A DNA stretch of 64,000 nt from Neobacillus sp. SuZ13 (GCF_030123365.1 NZ_CP126107.1:5941501-6005500), one strand, 5' to 3'; counted from the stretch's first letter, positions 1-8,822 are shown. Made by a program: numbers and translations. Notes: generated by a model from the sequence alone, not told the origin.

Positions 1-330
1 TAAGAAGCATACTCCTCCAATTGGTGTGATTGCTCCTAAGATACCGATCTTTGTTAAGCTCAGCACATACAAACTTCCGCTGAAAAAAATAATTCCCGCC
101 AGCATTAACCATCCCGACCAAGTGAATTGCGGGCTGGCAGCTGCCATTTTACCAATTAACAGACCAACTATTAATATCCCAATCGCATGGAACATTTGGT
201 AGGTAACTCCTGTTTTCCAAATTTCCAAATAATGTGCATCGAGTTTATCCTTCAATCCATGGGCACCAAAGGCACCTAGCGCGACTGCGATAAAGGCATT
301 AATAGCACCAACTATAATAAAAGCTTTCAT
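1..330 (-). CDS. ywdK: DUF423 family membrane protein, YwdK-like (3' end cut by window)
   Basis: The reverse strand is open from an ATG at 330 to the window edge, giving 110 codons without a stop. The product begins MKAFIIVGAINAFIAVALGA and continues with GAHGLKDKL and a YQMFHAIGI segment, typical of the small four-helix DUF423 membrane proteins (about 120-125 residues), so only the last few residues are missing. Function is unknown in the family. It follows ywdI after 17 bases on the same strand, the same neighbourhood as B. subtilis ywdI-ywdK. A purine-rich AAAAAGGGGGAAA ribosome site precedes the ATG. Confidence 0.85.
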   Translation of the reverse strand, partial: MKAFIIVGAINAFIAVALGAFGAHGLKDKLDAHYLEIWKTGVTYQMFHAIGILIVGLLIGKMAAASPQFTWSGWLMLAGIIFFSGSLYVLSLTKIGILGAITPIGGVCFL

Positions 331-347
331 GTTATATTTCCCCCTTT

Positions 348-668
348 TTAAAAATCAAACAATGAATCCCCGTTTGCTTCGTCTTCCATATCAAGTTTTT
401 TTGGCTGTTGTATTGTTGATGCTTGTTGAATGATGGGTTGATTCATCACGGGCTGTTGGTAGGCCTGGACCGAGATAGCCGGCTGAACGGCCTGCATTGG
501 AGCGGATGGAACCTCGCCTTTCCGAGATGGCGTTTCATCTAGCAATAACTCACATAATGTTTTAATAGAGTAGACTTTTTCTCGCATGCTTTCTTCCTTT
601 GTACTGCTCTTCGCTAGTTTCAATTCCTCTTCTATTTTCGCTAATAGTTTTTGGACAGATATATTCAC
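348..668 (-). CDS. ywdI: YwdI family protein
   Basis: This 106-residue protein resembles Bacillus YwdI, a family of unknown function. It has an amphipathic, coiled-coil-prone N-terminal half (about residues 1-45), then a Gln/Pro-rich low-complexity linker (about 55-90) and an acidic tail ending DSLFDF. There is no signal peptide or membrane segment, so it is probably cytoplasmic. It sits directly upstream of ywdK and is probably cotranscribed with it. Assignment rests on the N-terminal pattern and gene order; no activity can be inferred. Confidence 0.7.
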   Translation of the reverse strand: MNISVQKLLAKIEEELKLAKSSTKEESMREKVYSIKTLCELLLDETPSRKGEVPSAPMQAVQPAISVQAYQQPVMNQPIIQQASTIQQPKKLDMEDEANGDSLFDF

Positions 669-775
669 TTGTCTAGCACCTCTAATTTCAGTCTCGTTTC
701 TATTCTACATGAGTATCGCCTTTTTTTCGAAAAATTAGCCCGCAAGATGTGTTCACACTTCGACATGATCTTCAA

Positions 776-791
776 TGTTTCACGTGAAACA
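776..791. promoter_or_regulatory. parS: parS centromere-like site (ParB/Spo0J binding)
   Basis: The 16-bp perfect palindrome TGTTTCACGTGAAACA matches the B. subtilis parS consensus TGTTNCACGTGAAACA at every position. It lies between genes, upstream of ywdI and downstream of moeB. In Bacillus such sites cluster around the replication origin and load the ParB (Spo0J) clamp. It therefore suggests that the window is chromosomal and on the origin side. Binding itself is inferred from the motif. Confidence 0.9.
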
Positions 792-802
792 AGTCGAATA
801 CT

Positions 803-836
803 GAAAAAATAACCCGCACCAATGACGGTACGGGTT
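803..836 (-). terminator. Rho-independent terminator of the Moco/Fdh block
   Basis: On the minus strand the hairpin AACCCGTACC / GGTGCGGGTT (one mismatch pair) is followed by ATTTTTT. It starts a few bases after the moeB stop and closes the long minus-strand block. Confidence 0.85.
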
Positions 837-840
837 CAAA

Positions 841-1866
841 TTATCCTAAAATCCGCTGGTAAACTGATTTGGCATGAGTTAAATCCTTGGTGCCGTGAAT
901 AAGGGCGCGGCCATCTTGAAAAATAACCATCCGCTCTTCGCCCATTTCAACAGAAACCAAATAAGGGTTGCCCTTAACCGCATACCCAAGTGAACTAAGC
1001 TGCCCTGCGAGGCGTTCTAACGAGATCTCACCACTCGTCGACGGGCGGATTTGCACGGTATCACGACCGCAAAGTACCGTCGTCTTCGTCATATTTTCCT
1101 GATCAAGATAAGGATAGGACCGCTCCTCGCCACATGATAAGCAACCTGCAAACTTCGCTTTCGACATCTTCAAGCTCGTGTACTGATTTCTCCATAAATC
1201 AAAGCTGACAAAGGAAGTCCTGACCGCATCCCAATCCTCCACCAACATCTTCAGCGCTTCCGCGGTCTGATGGGCAATGACCATTTGGACAGCTGGAGAA
1301 ATTATTCCTCCTGTATCACAGGTCATCCCCTGGAGTGGAATAGAGCGTAACAAACAATTCAAACACGGGGTTTTCCCAGGAATTATCGAAAACGTCATCC
1401 CAAAGCTGCCGACACAGGCCCCGTAAATCCACGGAACCTTATATTTTTGCGAGACATCATTCATCGCCATCCGCGTTTCGAAATTATCAGTCGCATCCAT
1501 CATCACATCAACGTTCACAACAAGCTCTTCCAATAACTCAGGTGTAGCATCACCAATAATCGAAACCACTTCCACATCTGAGTTAATTGCACGTAAACGT
1601 TTCTCCGCCGCGGCTGCCTTAGGAAGCTTCTCAGCAACATCTTCTTCCGTATAGAGTTGCTGGCGCTGCAGGTTGCTGGCTTCTACATAATCACGGTCGA
1701 TAATTGTAATCTTGCCGACACCGGCACGAGTCAGTACCTCGGCACTCCCTGACCCTAACGCCCCTGCCCCGATAATCAGCACATGCTTGCTCCGGATCTT
1801 TGCTTGTCCTTCTTTTCCGATCCCCGAAAAGAGGACCTGCCGTGAATACCGTTCATTCATGGCCAT
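841..1866 (-). CDS. moeB: MoeB/ThiF-family adenylyltransferase for molybdopterin synthase
   Basis: This 341-residue E1-like enzyme should adenylate the C-terminal Gly-Gly of MoaD so that it can be thiocarboxylated for molybdopterin synthesis. Visible features are the nucleotide-binding GAGALGSGSAEVL near residue 33, the following DRDYVEASNLQRQ segment, and two zinc-binding pairs, CLNC (about 170) and CLSC (about 245). The last ~85 residues form an extra C-terminal region, as in Bacillus MoeB. Its start overlaps the moaD stop as TGATG, which implies translational coupling. A second in-frame ATG two codons later is possible. ThiF, which acts on ThiS, is the closest alternative, but the moaD/moaE neighbours favour MoeB. 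Confidence 0.9.
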   Translation of the reverse strand: MAMNERYSRQVLFSGIGKEGQAKIRSKHVLIIGAGALGSGSAEVLTRAGVGKITIIDRDYVEASNLQRQQLYTEEDVAEKLPKAAAAEKRLRAINSDVEVVSIIGDATPELLEELVVNVDVMMDATDNFETRMAMNDVSQKYKVPWIYGACVGSFGMTFSIIPGKTPCLNCLLRSIPLQGMTCDTGGIISPAVQMVIAHQTAEALKMLVEDWDAVRTSFVSFDLWRNQYTSLKMSKAKFAGCLSCGEERSYPYLDQENMTKTTVLCGRDTVQIRPSTSGEISLERLAGQLSSLGYAVKGNPYLVSVEMGEERMVIFQDGRALIHGTKDLTHAKSVYQRILG

Positions 1867-2099
1867 CAGCCCCCGCTTACTGGCGGAATAAAGGCGATTT
1901 CATCCCCATCTTGGATCACTTCATCGTTCGAGGCAAACTCTTCATTGACAGCCGTCATTACCGTGTCCATCTTTGGCAGATCATACTTAGCCGCTAGCTC
2001 CGCTTTTAACTCTGCCACCGTTTTTCCACCCGCATCGACAGTAAGAAACTCTTCGCCGACCGCATCACGTAAATGAGCAAAAAATAACACCTTATTCAT
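1866..2099 (-). CDS. moaD: Molybdopterin synthase small subunit MoaD
   Basis: This 77-residue ubiquitin-fold sulfur carrier ends in PPVSGG, the Gly-Gly tail that is adenylated by MoeB, carries the thiocarboxylate and inserts into MoaE. Its length and the ending are typical of MoaD. It overlaps moaE by 8 bases upstream and moeB by 1 base downstream, so the three genes form a tightly coupled unit that converts precursor Z (cPMP) to molybdopterin. Confidence 0.95.
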   Translation of the reverse strand: MNKVLFFAHLRDAVGEEFLTVDAGGKTVAELKAELAAKYDLPKMDTVMTAVNEEFASNDEVIQDGDEIAFIPPVSGG

Positions 2100-2556
2100 T
2101 TAAGTCACTCTCCTCTGGCTTACCGCTCGGATAGGCGACTGTTTCGAGTTGATTTCCCATCCACGCTTCGCCTTCCTCCCAATGTTCTTTCTTCCAGATT
2201 GGGACGATTTCTTTGATCCGTTCAATTGCATAGCGGTTGGCATCATAGGCATCGGCACGGTGCGGCGTCGAGACGGCAATGACCACGGCCACATCAGTGA
2301 TGTCTAAACGGCCGACGCGGTGAGTGATGGCCACGCACGCACCCTCCCAGCGCTGTTCAATTTCCTCGCCGATTTGCGCCAACTTCTTAACTGCCATCGC
2401 TTCGTACGCTTCATAAATTAAAAATAATGTTTTTTTACCTTTGGTTAATTCCCGAACAGTGCCGATAAATGTGGTAATCGCACCGGCATTGCGCTGGACC
2501 ACTTTATCTATGACAGCTTGAATATCGATTGGTTCTTTTGAGATTTCATACATCAT
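2092..2556 (-). CDS. moaE: Molybdopterin synthase catalytic subunit MoaE
   Basis: This protein of about 154 residues is the large subunit of molybdopterin synthase. It contains GAITTFIGTVRELTKGK near the N-terminus, the HRVGRLDITDVAVVIAV core, and the catalytic-lysine region ending in IVPIWKKEHWEEGEAW. The reading frame extends nine codons further upstream, but the ATG at 2556 is preferred because GAGGTG lies about 8 bases before it and the protein then begins MMYEISKEPI. It starts a few bases after the stop of the upstream moeA fusion and overlaps moaD. Confidence 0.93.
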   Translation of the reverse strand: MMYEISKEPIDIQAVIDKVVQRNAGAITTFIGTVRELTKGKKTLFLIYEAYEAMAVKKLAQIGEEIEQRWEGACVAITHRVGRLDITDVAVVIAVSTPHRADAYDANRYAIERIKEIVPIWKKEHWEEGEAWMGNQLETVAYPSGKPEESDLNE

Positions 2557-2561
2557 CCTGA

Positions 2562-4493
2562 TTACACCTCTACCCCTAAGCACTTTGGCTCTGCATTTTC
2601 GACCACTTCGTACCCGCCAATTTTTTCAACCTGCTCTTTAAAGACTGCTGATTGGATCATCGCAATTAGCAGCTGGCCGCTCTCACTTTCATAAAAGCTT
2701 CTTGTCATCAGTAAATCATATTCCTCATCAGCAACAGGCACAAAGTCAAGGTCCATCGCCTTTGCAGCCGGATAAATACCAAGGCCAGCCCCGTCAGCAT
2801 CCCCGTTCACTTCCGCAGCCACTGCTAAATGCGAAAACATTTCCCGGTCATACCCGGTAATATCGTCTGGTGTCAGGCACCCTTCTTCTAGTAAAAGGTC
2901 AAATAGGATCCGCGTTCCCGCTCCTTTTTGGCGGTTGACGAAGTTCGCCTTCGTCCGTGCTAAATCTGCGGCTGATTCAATTCCAAGCGGGTTGCCTTTC
3001 GGCAGGATCCAGCCTTGTTTTCTTTTTAAAAATGGATAAAGAATCACGTCTTGATTGGCTAATAGTTTGCTTACATAGGAGATATTGTATTCCTTTGTAC
3101 TAGGGTCAAGTAAATGAATCCCCGCTACATGGGCCTCTCCTTTACGAATGGCCATAATGCCGGCCATACTTCCGACATGGGAGGAGACAATTTTCATGTC
3201 TGTCCGCGCCCGTTTTAACTGTGACGATAACAAATCAATCGTCAGATCGTGACTGCCGCAGAACACGATGGCATGTTTAATTTCCTCAAGCGGCCGCATT
3301 AATTCAACTTCAGCAAGATCGCCTTGTTCATAACCAATAATGTTCGGCGGGACGATTAACAAGCCGTCTGCTCTGACATAAGACATCGTAACGCCAGCCG
3401 CACGGGTGAGCGGATTGGCCACGAATTGTCCATTCACATAGCCGATATTCATGCGCACGAAGTCTTCCGCACCCATGGAAGAAACAATCCGGCGTCCTAA
3501 CTTAACGGTCACGGTCTGCCTTTTAGGCTCAGGAATTTGCAGGTATTTACAGATAAGCGGTCTGACAAACCATTCAAGTGCTAAATAGGCAGAGACCGGA
3601 TAGCCCGGAACTCCAACGACAATCTTGCCATTTATTTTACCTAAAATCACAGGTTTTCCTGGCCGTGCGGCGACCCCATGGGTAAAGACTTCGCCGATTT
3701 CACCAATAATGTGAACCGTGTAGTCCTTGGAACCCGCAGATGAGCCCGCATTAATAACAATGATATCAGACGTTTCTGCTGCATCTAAAAGAACGGCTTT
3801 AATGTTTTCCGGTTCATCCTTCACAATCGGATGGAGGTTCGGTTCTCCGCCCCAATCCTTAATGAAGCCCGCAAACACGGTGCCATTGAATTCAATAATT
3901 TTTCCAGGCGCTAGCTCTGCATTGGCTTCCACTAGTTCATTCCCTGTTGGAATAATTGTCACGACTGGTTTTTTGGCAACTGGAATGACCGATTGCTGTC
4001 CAGCTAACAGCACACCTAAATCTGCCGGCCGCAGGAAATGTCCCTGTGGAAAAAGCATTTCTTCTTGAACCACATCTTCGCCGATTGGACGAATATGCTG
4101 CCAAGGGGTGGCGGGTTCAATAATTTCAATCGTTTCCTCATCAATGACATCGACATGCTCTATCATAATAACCGCGTTAAATGGTGCGGGAATGGCATTC
4201 CCTGTATCAACATAACAAAATTGTCCGCCTAGCGTGAGACGAAGGGGATTTTGCTCATGGGCTTGATAGGTGCTTTCTGCGACGACGGCAATTCCATCCA
4301 TGGCACTGGCATGGTAATGGGGCATCGAAACTCGTGCAAAAATGGGTTCAGCTGTCACACGCCCTAATGCGTTCACTGTTAAGATTTCTTCCTTTTCAGG
4401 GGTTACGCTTTGAGCCGCAAGAATTTCTTCTCTGGCTTGTGCTCGGGGTTTATCTTCTAAATATATTTTTCTCTTAAAGTGTGTATAATCCAT
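2562..4493 (-). CDS. MoeA-type molybdotransferase fused to a substrate-binding-like domain
   Basis: About 643 residues. Residues ~1-410 are a complete MoeA domain, with HYHASAMDGIAV, INAGSSAGSKDYT and GVPGYPVSAY. Residues ~420-640 form a periplasmic-binding-protein-like (PBP-like) domain that begins IVFCGSHDLTIDLLSSQL and contains GAGTRILFDLLLEEG. MoeA inserts molybdate into adenylylated molybdopterin, and the fused domain is thought to sense or present a ligand, possibly molybdate or tungstate. No signal peptide is present, so the binding domain is cytoplasmic. The start at 4493 is chosen because AAGGGGGG sits 7 bases upstream; the frame continues nine codons further. A canonical moeA lies immediately upstream, so the operon carries two MoeA paralogues. 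Confidence 0.88.
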   Translation of the reverse strand: MDYTHFKRKIYLEDKPRAQAREEILAAQSVTPEKEEILTVNALGRVTAEPIFARVSMPHYHASAMDGIAVVAESTYQAHEQNPLRLTLGGQFCYVDTGNAIPAPFNAVIMIEHVDVIDEETIEIIEPATPWQHIRPIGEDVVQEEMLFPQGHFLRPADLGVLLAGQQSVIPVAKKPVVTIIPTGNELVEANAELAPGKIIEFNGTVFAGFIKDWGGEPNLHPIVKDEPENIKAVLLDAAETSDIIVINAGSSAGSKDYTVHIIGEIGEVFTHGVAARPGKPVILGKINGKIVVGVPGYPVSAYLALEWFVRPLICKYLQIPEPKRQTVTVKLGRRIVSSMGAEDFVRMNIGYVNGQFVANPLTRAAGVTMSYVRADGLLIVPPNIIGYEQGDLAEVELMRPLEEIKHAIVFCGSHDLTIDLLSSQLKRARTDMKIVSSHVGSMAGIMAIRKGEAHVAGIHLLDPSTKEYNISYVSKLLANQDVILYPFLKRKQGWILPKGNPLGIESAADLARTKANFVNRQKGAGTRILFDLLLEEGCLTPDDITGYDREMFSHLAVAAEVNGDADGAGLGIYPAAKAMDLDFVPVADEEYDLLMTRSFYESESGQLLIAMIQSAVFKEQVEKIGGYEVVENAEPKCLGVEV

Positions 4494-4506
4494 TCCTAGG
4501 CCCCCC

Positions 4507-5739
4507 TTATCGTGATGCAATCACAGGTACAGAATCCCCCTGTGAAATTCCTTCCTTTTCTGAACTAATCTCAACAATTCCATCACTTTTGACCAAAGTT
4601 GTGATTAAACCGGATTTACCAATAATCGGCTCAGCCCACCATTCCCCCTCTTTTTCAAACAAGCGGACACGAATATAATCGGACCGGCCCATTGAGGAAG
4701 GTATATTTTTGGTGATTTTAGCAAAAATACGCTCTGGTTTCCGTTCGATCTCCTCGCCCTTTAGCTTACGTAATACCCTTTCGCCAAACAGCTTGAAGAT
4801 AATCATCGCAGAGGCGGGATGACCTGGCAGCCCAATGACAGGTTTTCCATTTGCCATTGCTAGAATTGTAGGTTTACCCGGCTTAATCGAGATCCCATGG
4901 ACAAAAACACCAGGGTCTCCTAATGACTGGATGACTTCCGTTGTATAATCCTTTGCGCCGACCGAGCTTCCGCCGGAAAGGATTAAACAGTCCACTTGTT
5001 CATACAGTTCTCGTGCTTTTTGTTGAAATTCCTGATAATCATCACGAACAATTCCGCCGTAGATGATGTCTACATTCCATTCACTGGCTAAACCGGCAAT
5101 CGTCAAGTAGTTGATGTCGCGAATTTGACCCTCAGCCAAGGTTTCCGTTTGATAAGGGACTATTTCATCACCCGATGAAAGATAACCGACCTTCAATTTT
5201 CGATAAACGGATACTGCAGCCACACCTAGAGAAGCAAGAGCCCCTAACTCCTGCGGACGAAGTTTTGTTCCCGCTGTTAAAAGTGTTTCACCCACTTTAA
5301 TGTCTTCGCCGGCACGAATCACATTTTCTCCAGGAGCGACCTGCTTGTACGTATTTAAAAGCTGGTCGACATCCTCACAATGCTCAATCATGATAACGCT
5401 GTCACTGCCAACCGGAAGCATCCCGCCCGTGGGCACATAAACAGCGTTACCAGGGCCAGCTTTTGCAGTAGGAACCTCACCCATTTTCACTTCCCCTGTT
5501 ACTGTCAGGAAGCCTGGCATGGATTCAGAAGAACCATACGTATCCTTCGCACGAACGGCATATCCATCCACAGTTGAACGATCAAAGCTTGGCACATTTT
5601 CCTTTGCAATCACTGGCTCCGCAAGGATATAGTGGAGCGCCTCTTCTAGCCCCCGCACCTCAGTTTGTCGGATCGCTGGAATCTTTTCCTCGATTAAGGC
5701 AAATGTCTCTTCAACTGTTTTCACTTTGAAAAATTGCAT
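4507..5739 (-). CDS. moeA: Molybdopterin molybdotransferase MoeA
   Basis: This 410-residue protein has normal MoeA length and architecture: N-terminal FDRSTVDGYAV, the EDIKVGETLL segment, the catalytic-domain signature LSGGSSVGAKDYT, GLPGHPASAM, and a C-terminal beta-barrel domain. It catalyses magnesium-dependent insertion of molybdate into MPT-AMP in the cytoplasm. It follows mobA after 17 bases and is followed by the longer MoeA fusion, suggesting either a division of labour (for example Mo versus W, or different client enzymes) or redundancy. Confidence 0.93.
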   Translation of the reverse strand: MQFFKVKTVEETFALIEEKIPAIRQTEVRGLEEALHYILAEPVIAKENVPSFDRSTVDGYAVRAKDTYGSSESMPGFLTVTGEVKMGEVPTAKAGPGNAVYVPTGGMLPVGSDSVIMIEHCEDVDQLLNTYKQVAPGENVIRAGEDIKVGETLLTAGTKLRPQELGALASLGVAAVSVYRKLKVGYLSSGDEIVPYQTETLAEGQIRDINYLTIAGLASEWNVDIIYGGIVRDDYQEFQQKARELYEQVDCLILSGGSSVGAKDYTTEVIQSLGDPGVFVHGISIKPGKPTILAMANGKPVIGLPGHPASAMIIFKLFGERVLRKLKGEEIERKPERIFAKITKNIPSSMGRSDYIRVRLFEKEGEWWAEPIIGKSGLITTLVKSDGIVEISSEKEGISQGDSVPVIASR

Positions 5740-5756
5740 GGTTCCCTTTTTCCCCC

Positions 5757-6353
5757 TTATCTATCTTCCGCCCACTTTTTAGCGTCTTCATACTCATTTG
5801 GGTGATTCATATTAAAAAAGACTCGCTCCAAATCGATGCTGCTGTATGCCTGAAGGTCCTTTTCTGATACATACAGGACATTTAATCGATCAAGCAGATG
5901 TTTCATCCGAAGTTGTCCCGTTTCAATACTTTGTGCTGCCACTTCCGCCACCCTTTTTTGGAAGACGGCAAACAATGGGTGCTGAACTCCATTAATGACA
6001 GGGATGACAGCATCAAATCCGCTGCTCTTTTTTACAAGCAGTTCGGCAAGTTTAGCGGAAACAAAAGGCATATCACAAGCTACGACAAAATTCGTCTCAT
6101 ACGGAGAAGACAGCAAGCCTGCATGTACTCCTGCTAGGGGTCCCTGACCAGGATACTGATCCGAGACCATCTTTACCCCTAAAAATTGATATTCTTCAGG
6201 ATGATTGGTTACAAGAATTATATCATTAAACGACAGGTTAAGCGCATCTGCAATTCTCTCAATATTCGTTTTTTCGTTTATTTTTAGAAGGGCTTTATTG
6301 GTGCCCATTCTGCTTGATTTTCCACCAGATAAAATAATAGCGGCAGCCTTCAT
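5757..6353 (-). CDS. mobA: Molybdenum cofactor guanylyltransferase MobA
   Basis: The 198-residue protein begins with the nucleotidyltransferase signature LSGGKSSRMGTNKALL and has the metal-binding VACDMPF motif near residue 98. MobA joins GMP to molybdopterin to make the bis-MGD cofactor used by DMSO-reductase-family enzymes such as the formate dehydrogenase encoded just upstream. It lies between fdhE and moeA on the same strand with short gaps, consistent with cotranscription. Confidence 0.93.
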   Translation of the reverse strand: MKAAAIILSGGKSSRMGTNKALLKINEKTNIERIADALNLSFNDIILVTNHPEEYQFLGVKMVSDQYPGQGPLAGVHAGLLSSPYETNFVVACDMPFVSAKLAELLVKKSSGFDAVIPVINGVQHPLFAVFQKRVAEVAAQSIETGQLRMKHLLDRLNVLYVSEKDLQAYSSIDLERVFFNMNHPNEYEDAKKWAEDR

Positions 6354-6367
6354 AACCCTTCACCCTC

Positions 6368-7180
6368 TTAATGTATATCTTTTTCCTCGCCCACTGCTTG
6401 ATAGCCATTGTCCTGTGCCACATAATCCAAATGGATCGAGTTCAAATCCAGTAAGGCAGCCGATGGCTTTTCAATATATTGACGTGTATCAATAATTTTA
6501 ATATAGCCCTTACAGTCTTCGCAAACTTGAATTTGTGATACGGCATCGCCTTCAATGGTTAGGAACTTCATGGTTTTATGGTCTTCATTGCCGCAATGTG
6601 CGCATTCTAAGCGTTTGGCTTGCCAGTGCGCGAGGCAGCGCGGGCATTGGATCACCTTTTTACCGTCTTCTTCCATTACAGCTAAACGAACAGGTTCACC
6701 ACATGCAGGGCAGCCGGCGCCTGGGATGGCACGGTCAATTTCAGGTTGGATGTGTTCTGCTGCCATTTGTAAATAAGGGCGGAGCGCCGTTTCTGCCAGG
6801 AAGTGTGGTATCCAATCATCCACCCCGTTCTCGCGGGCAATTTCAATAAAATATAGATGGTTGAATGCGAAAGCCTCTTCCATCCAACGGATAGCTGTTT
6901 TTTCCGTTAACAGACCGGTAATCCCTTCGAGCTGTGTCTCGAGTTCAGGATCATGGTTGATTAAAATTTCATTTATTTCCTCTACACACTGTAGGAATAG
7001 TGAAATTTCAAAATTAAGAGACGCATGTGCGACCAAAGGCATTCCTGCTTCCATGCCGTCTTTCTCAAAGCTAAGGTGAATTGATTCCGAATCAAGTTGC
7101 TGCTTCCATTTATCTTGAAGTAAAACTATTTCGGTTTGAAGATCCTGATATTCCTTTGAAACGACGGACTTAATCATCTG
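6368..7180 (-). CDS. fdhE: FdhE-type formate dehydrogenase accessory protein
   Basis: About 270 residues, resembling FdhE, a rubredoxin-like protein needed to mature membrane formate dehydrogenases. The C-terminal half carries four Cys pairs: CPAC, CPRC, CAHC and CEDC. These would bind iron or zinc. The frame is open from an ATG at 7198, but the ATG at 7180 is preferred because GAGGTG lies about 9 bases upstream of it. The position between the dehydrogenase subunits and mobA supports the role. FdhE is proposed in the literature to interact with the catalytic subunit before export. Confidence 0.88.
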   Translation of the reverse strand, partial: QMIKSVVSKEYQDLQTEIVLLQDKWKQQLDSESIHLSFEKDGMEAGMPLVAHASLNFEISLFLQCVEEINEILINHDPELETQLEGITGLLTEKTAIRWMEEAFAFNHLYFIEIARENGVDDWIPHFLAETALRPYLQMAAEHIQPEIDRAIPGAGCPACGEPVRLAVMEEDGKKVIQCPRCLAHWQAKRLECAHCGNEDHKTMKFLTIEGDAVSQIQVCEDCKGYIKIIDTRQYIEKPSAALLDLNSIHLDYVAQDNGYQAVGEEKDIH

Positions 7181-7208
7181 ATGCTGCACCTCTTTCATTT
7201 AGTAAAGA

Positions 7209-7240
7209 AATGGCTGTCTTCGGTGCGACAGCCACTCCTT
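7209..7240 (-). terminator. Inter-operon hairpin between cytochrome b gene and fdhE
   Basis: Perfect 8-bp stem TGGCTGTC/GACAGCCA around an 8-base loop. On the minus strand it is followed by only TTTCTTT, so it is a weak terminator or attenuator; the better T-run lies on the plus side. It may reduce transcription from the dehydrogenase genes into the cofactor genes. Confidence 0.45.
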
Positions 7241-7291
7241 TTTTATCAACGTTCTGTTAGATGAGCTTTTACACATCCTATATTAAGACGT

Positions 7292-8005
7292 TTAAGCGCC
7301 TTTATTCTTCTTATGCTTTGGATCGTCTAGGTTAGGGAAGTTGCCTTTTTTGACTTCTTCGTCGTACCAGTCTGGATAGTGCTCTTTTGCCCACCAAGCT
7401 GGAACTTCACCGGAGACGACACCGGAATAGCCAGGACGTGAGTTTTTGTGAACTACACTTAGGTACACGTGGCCGACAATAACTGCAATCGCTAAGCCAA
7501 AGCCGACATTATGCAGGAAGTATCCCCATTGGACGACAGCTCGTGGGAAGAACTGCGGGAACCACATAAGGAAACCAGAACCGATAATCAAGATCGCTGT
7601 GAAGATTTGAATAAGCGAGTTGATTTTTTCACCGGCATTAAAGAATGATTGTCTAATATGTTTAAAATTAAAGCCGAATAGCTCTTTCACAAATTCAAAA
7701 AAGAATTGCAGGTCGCGTTTTTTCCACGTCACGAGCTCTTTTGTCCAAAGTTTAAAGCCTTTGAAATCAAAGATAACCCATATAAATGTTGGAGTCATGA
7801 ATGTTACCGCAAAGATGCGGTGAAGCAAACGGGCATTGGCCGGACCACCAAGAATTGGGTAGAGCCAGTCAAAGAACTCCGTGTACATCGGCAGTGCAGT
7901 AATATACAGAGCAAAGAAGGAAATAGCGTTCACACCATGCGCCCAAACAAATGCTTTTGAAAAACGGCGTACTTTTACATCAGCCTTCGGATGCTTTTTA
8001 CTCAT
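7292..8005 (-). CDS. Formate dehydrogenase cytochrome b (gamma) subunit
   Basis: About 237 residues with four predicted membrane helices (for example FVWAHGVNAISFFALYITAL and AILIIGSGFLMWF) and His residues placed as expected for the two haem b groups of the FdnI/cytochrome b561-like family. It would anchor the dehydrogenase and pass electrons to menaquinone. The frame extends upstream to 8098, but that part overlaps the FeS-subunit gene; the ATG at 8005 has GGAGGTGGCAGCC directly before it and gives MSKKHPKAD. It overlaps the end of the upstream gene by 8 bases, indicating translational coupling. Confidence 0.9.
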   Translation of the reverse strand: MSKKHPKADVKVRRFSKAFVWAHGVNAISFFALYITALPMYTEFFDWLYPILGGPANARLLHRIFAVTFMTPTFIWVIFDFKGFKLWTKELVTWKKRDLQFFFEFVKELFGFNFKHIRQSFFNAGEKINSLIQIFTAILIIGSGFLMWFPQFFPRAVVQWGYFLHNVGFGLAIAVIVGHVYLSVVHKNSRPGYSGVVSGEVPAWWAKEHYPDWYDEEVKKGNFPNLDDPKHKKNKGA

Positions 8006-8822
8006 GGCTGCCACCTCCATCTTCGTCATGATTACTTCTTTTACTAAGAATGCTGTTGGTGATAAAAGCACCAACAACCGCCATCGTTGTTGCCCCAATC
8101 ATTGCTTTTCCGATTGGCTGTGCGTAGTCTTTCCAAAGTACAGCTGAAGTTGGTACCTTAGGTGATTCTGGAAGTCCATAGACGCTTGGTTTTTCAGCCA
8201 GCACATAAATCGTGTGCGTACCGCCCACACCTTGCGGATTATAAATATTAGCATTCGGGAAACGGTCTTTAATTTGAGATAACCGTTTTTGTGCTTTTGC
8301 CAGCATTTCGTCTTTTTTACCAAACTGCATTGCATCTGTGTGACAGGTTGTTACACAGGCAGGCTGTAAGCCTTCTTCTAGACGATCTGTACACATCGTG
8401 CATTTTTGTGATTTTCTGTACTCTTTGCCATTTTTGTCCTTGTATGTCTTTAGAGAAATGACTTCAAACGGGCAGTTTTCAACGCAATAGCCGCAGCCAA
8501 CGCACTTATCCTGATCAATGACAACAGAGCCAAATTTAGAATAACTGATGGCATTTTCCGGACAAACCTTTTCACATGCAGCTTCCTTACAATGCATACA
8601 TGAGGAATGGCGGAAAAGGTATTCTAAATCACCTTTGCCATTTTCATGTTCAATATACTGAAGCACATTCCATGTATCAGCACTTGTTTTAGGATGGGAC
8701 TGAACACTTCCTTGGAAATCCGTTATTTCGGCAGGAAGGTCATTCCAGTTTTTACAAGCTACCATACACGCCTTACAGCCATCACATTTGGTTACGTCAA
8801 CATATTTTACAAATTCAGCCAT
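7998..8822 (-). CDS. Formate dehydrogenase iron-sulfur (beta) subunit
   Basis: The 274-residue ferredoxin-like subunit has four Cys clusters: CDGCKACMVACKNW near the N-terminus, CMHCKEAACEKVCPE, CVGCGYCVENCPF, and CTMC with a later CVTTC. These would bind four [4Fe-4S] centres that wire the molybdenum site to the cytochrome b. A hydrophobic segment near the C-terminus (GATTMAVVGAFITNSI) can anchor it in the membrane, as in FdnH. The start overlaps the catalytic-subunit stop as TAATG. There is no export signal of its own, so it is presumably carried with the TAT-exported catalytic subunit. Confidence 0.92.
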   Translation of the reverse strand: MAEFVKYVDVTKCDGCKACMVACKNWNDLPAEITDFQGSVQSHPKTSADTWNVLQYIEHENGKGDLEYLFRHSSCMHCKEAACEKVCPENAISYSKFGSVVIDQDKCVGCGYCVENCPFEVISLKTYKDKNGKEYRKSQKCTMCTDRLEEGLQPACVTTCHTDAMQFGKKDEMLAKAQKRLSQIKDRFPNANIYNPQGVGGTHTIYVLAEKPSVYGLPESPKVPTSAVLWKDYAQPIGKAMIGATTMAVVGAFITNSILSKRSNHDEDGGGSHE

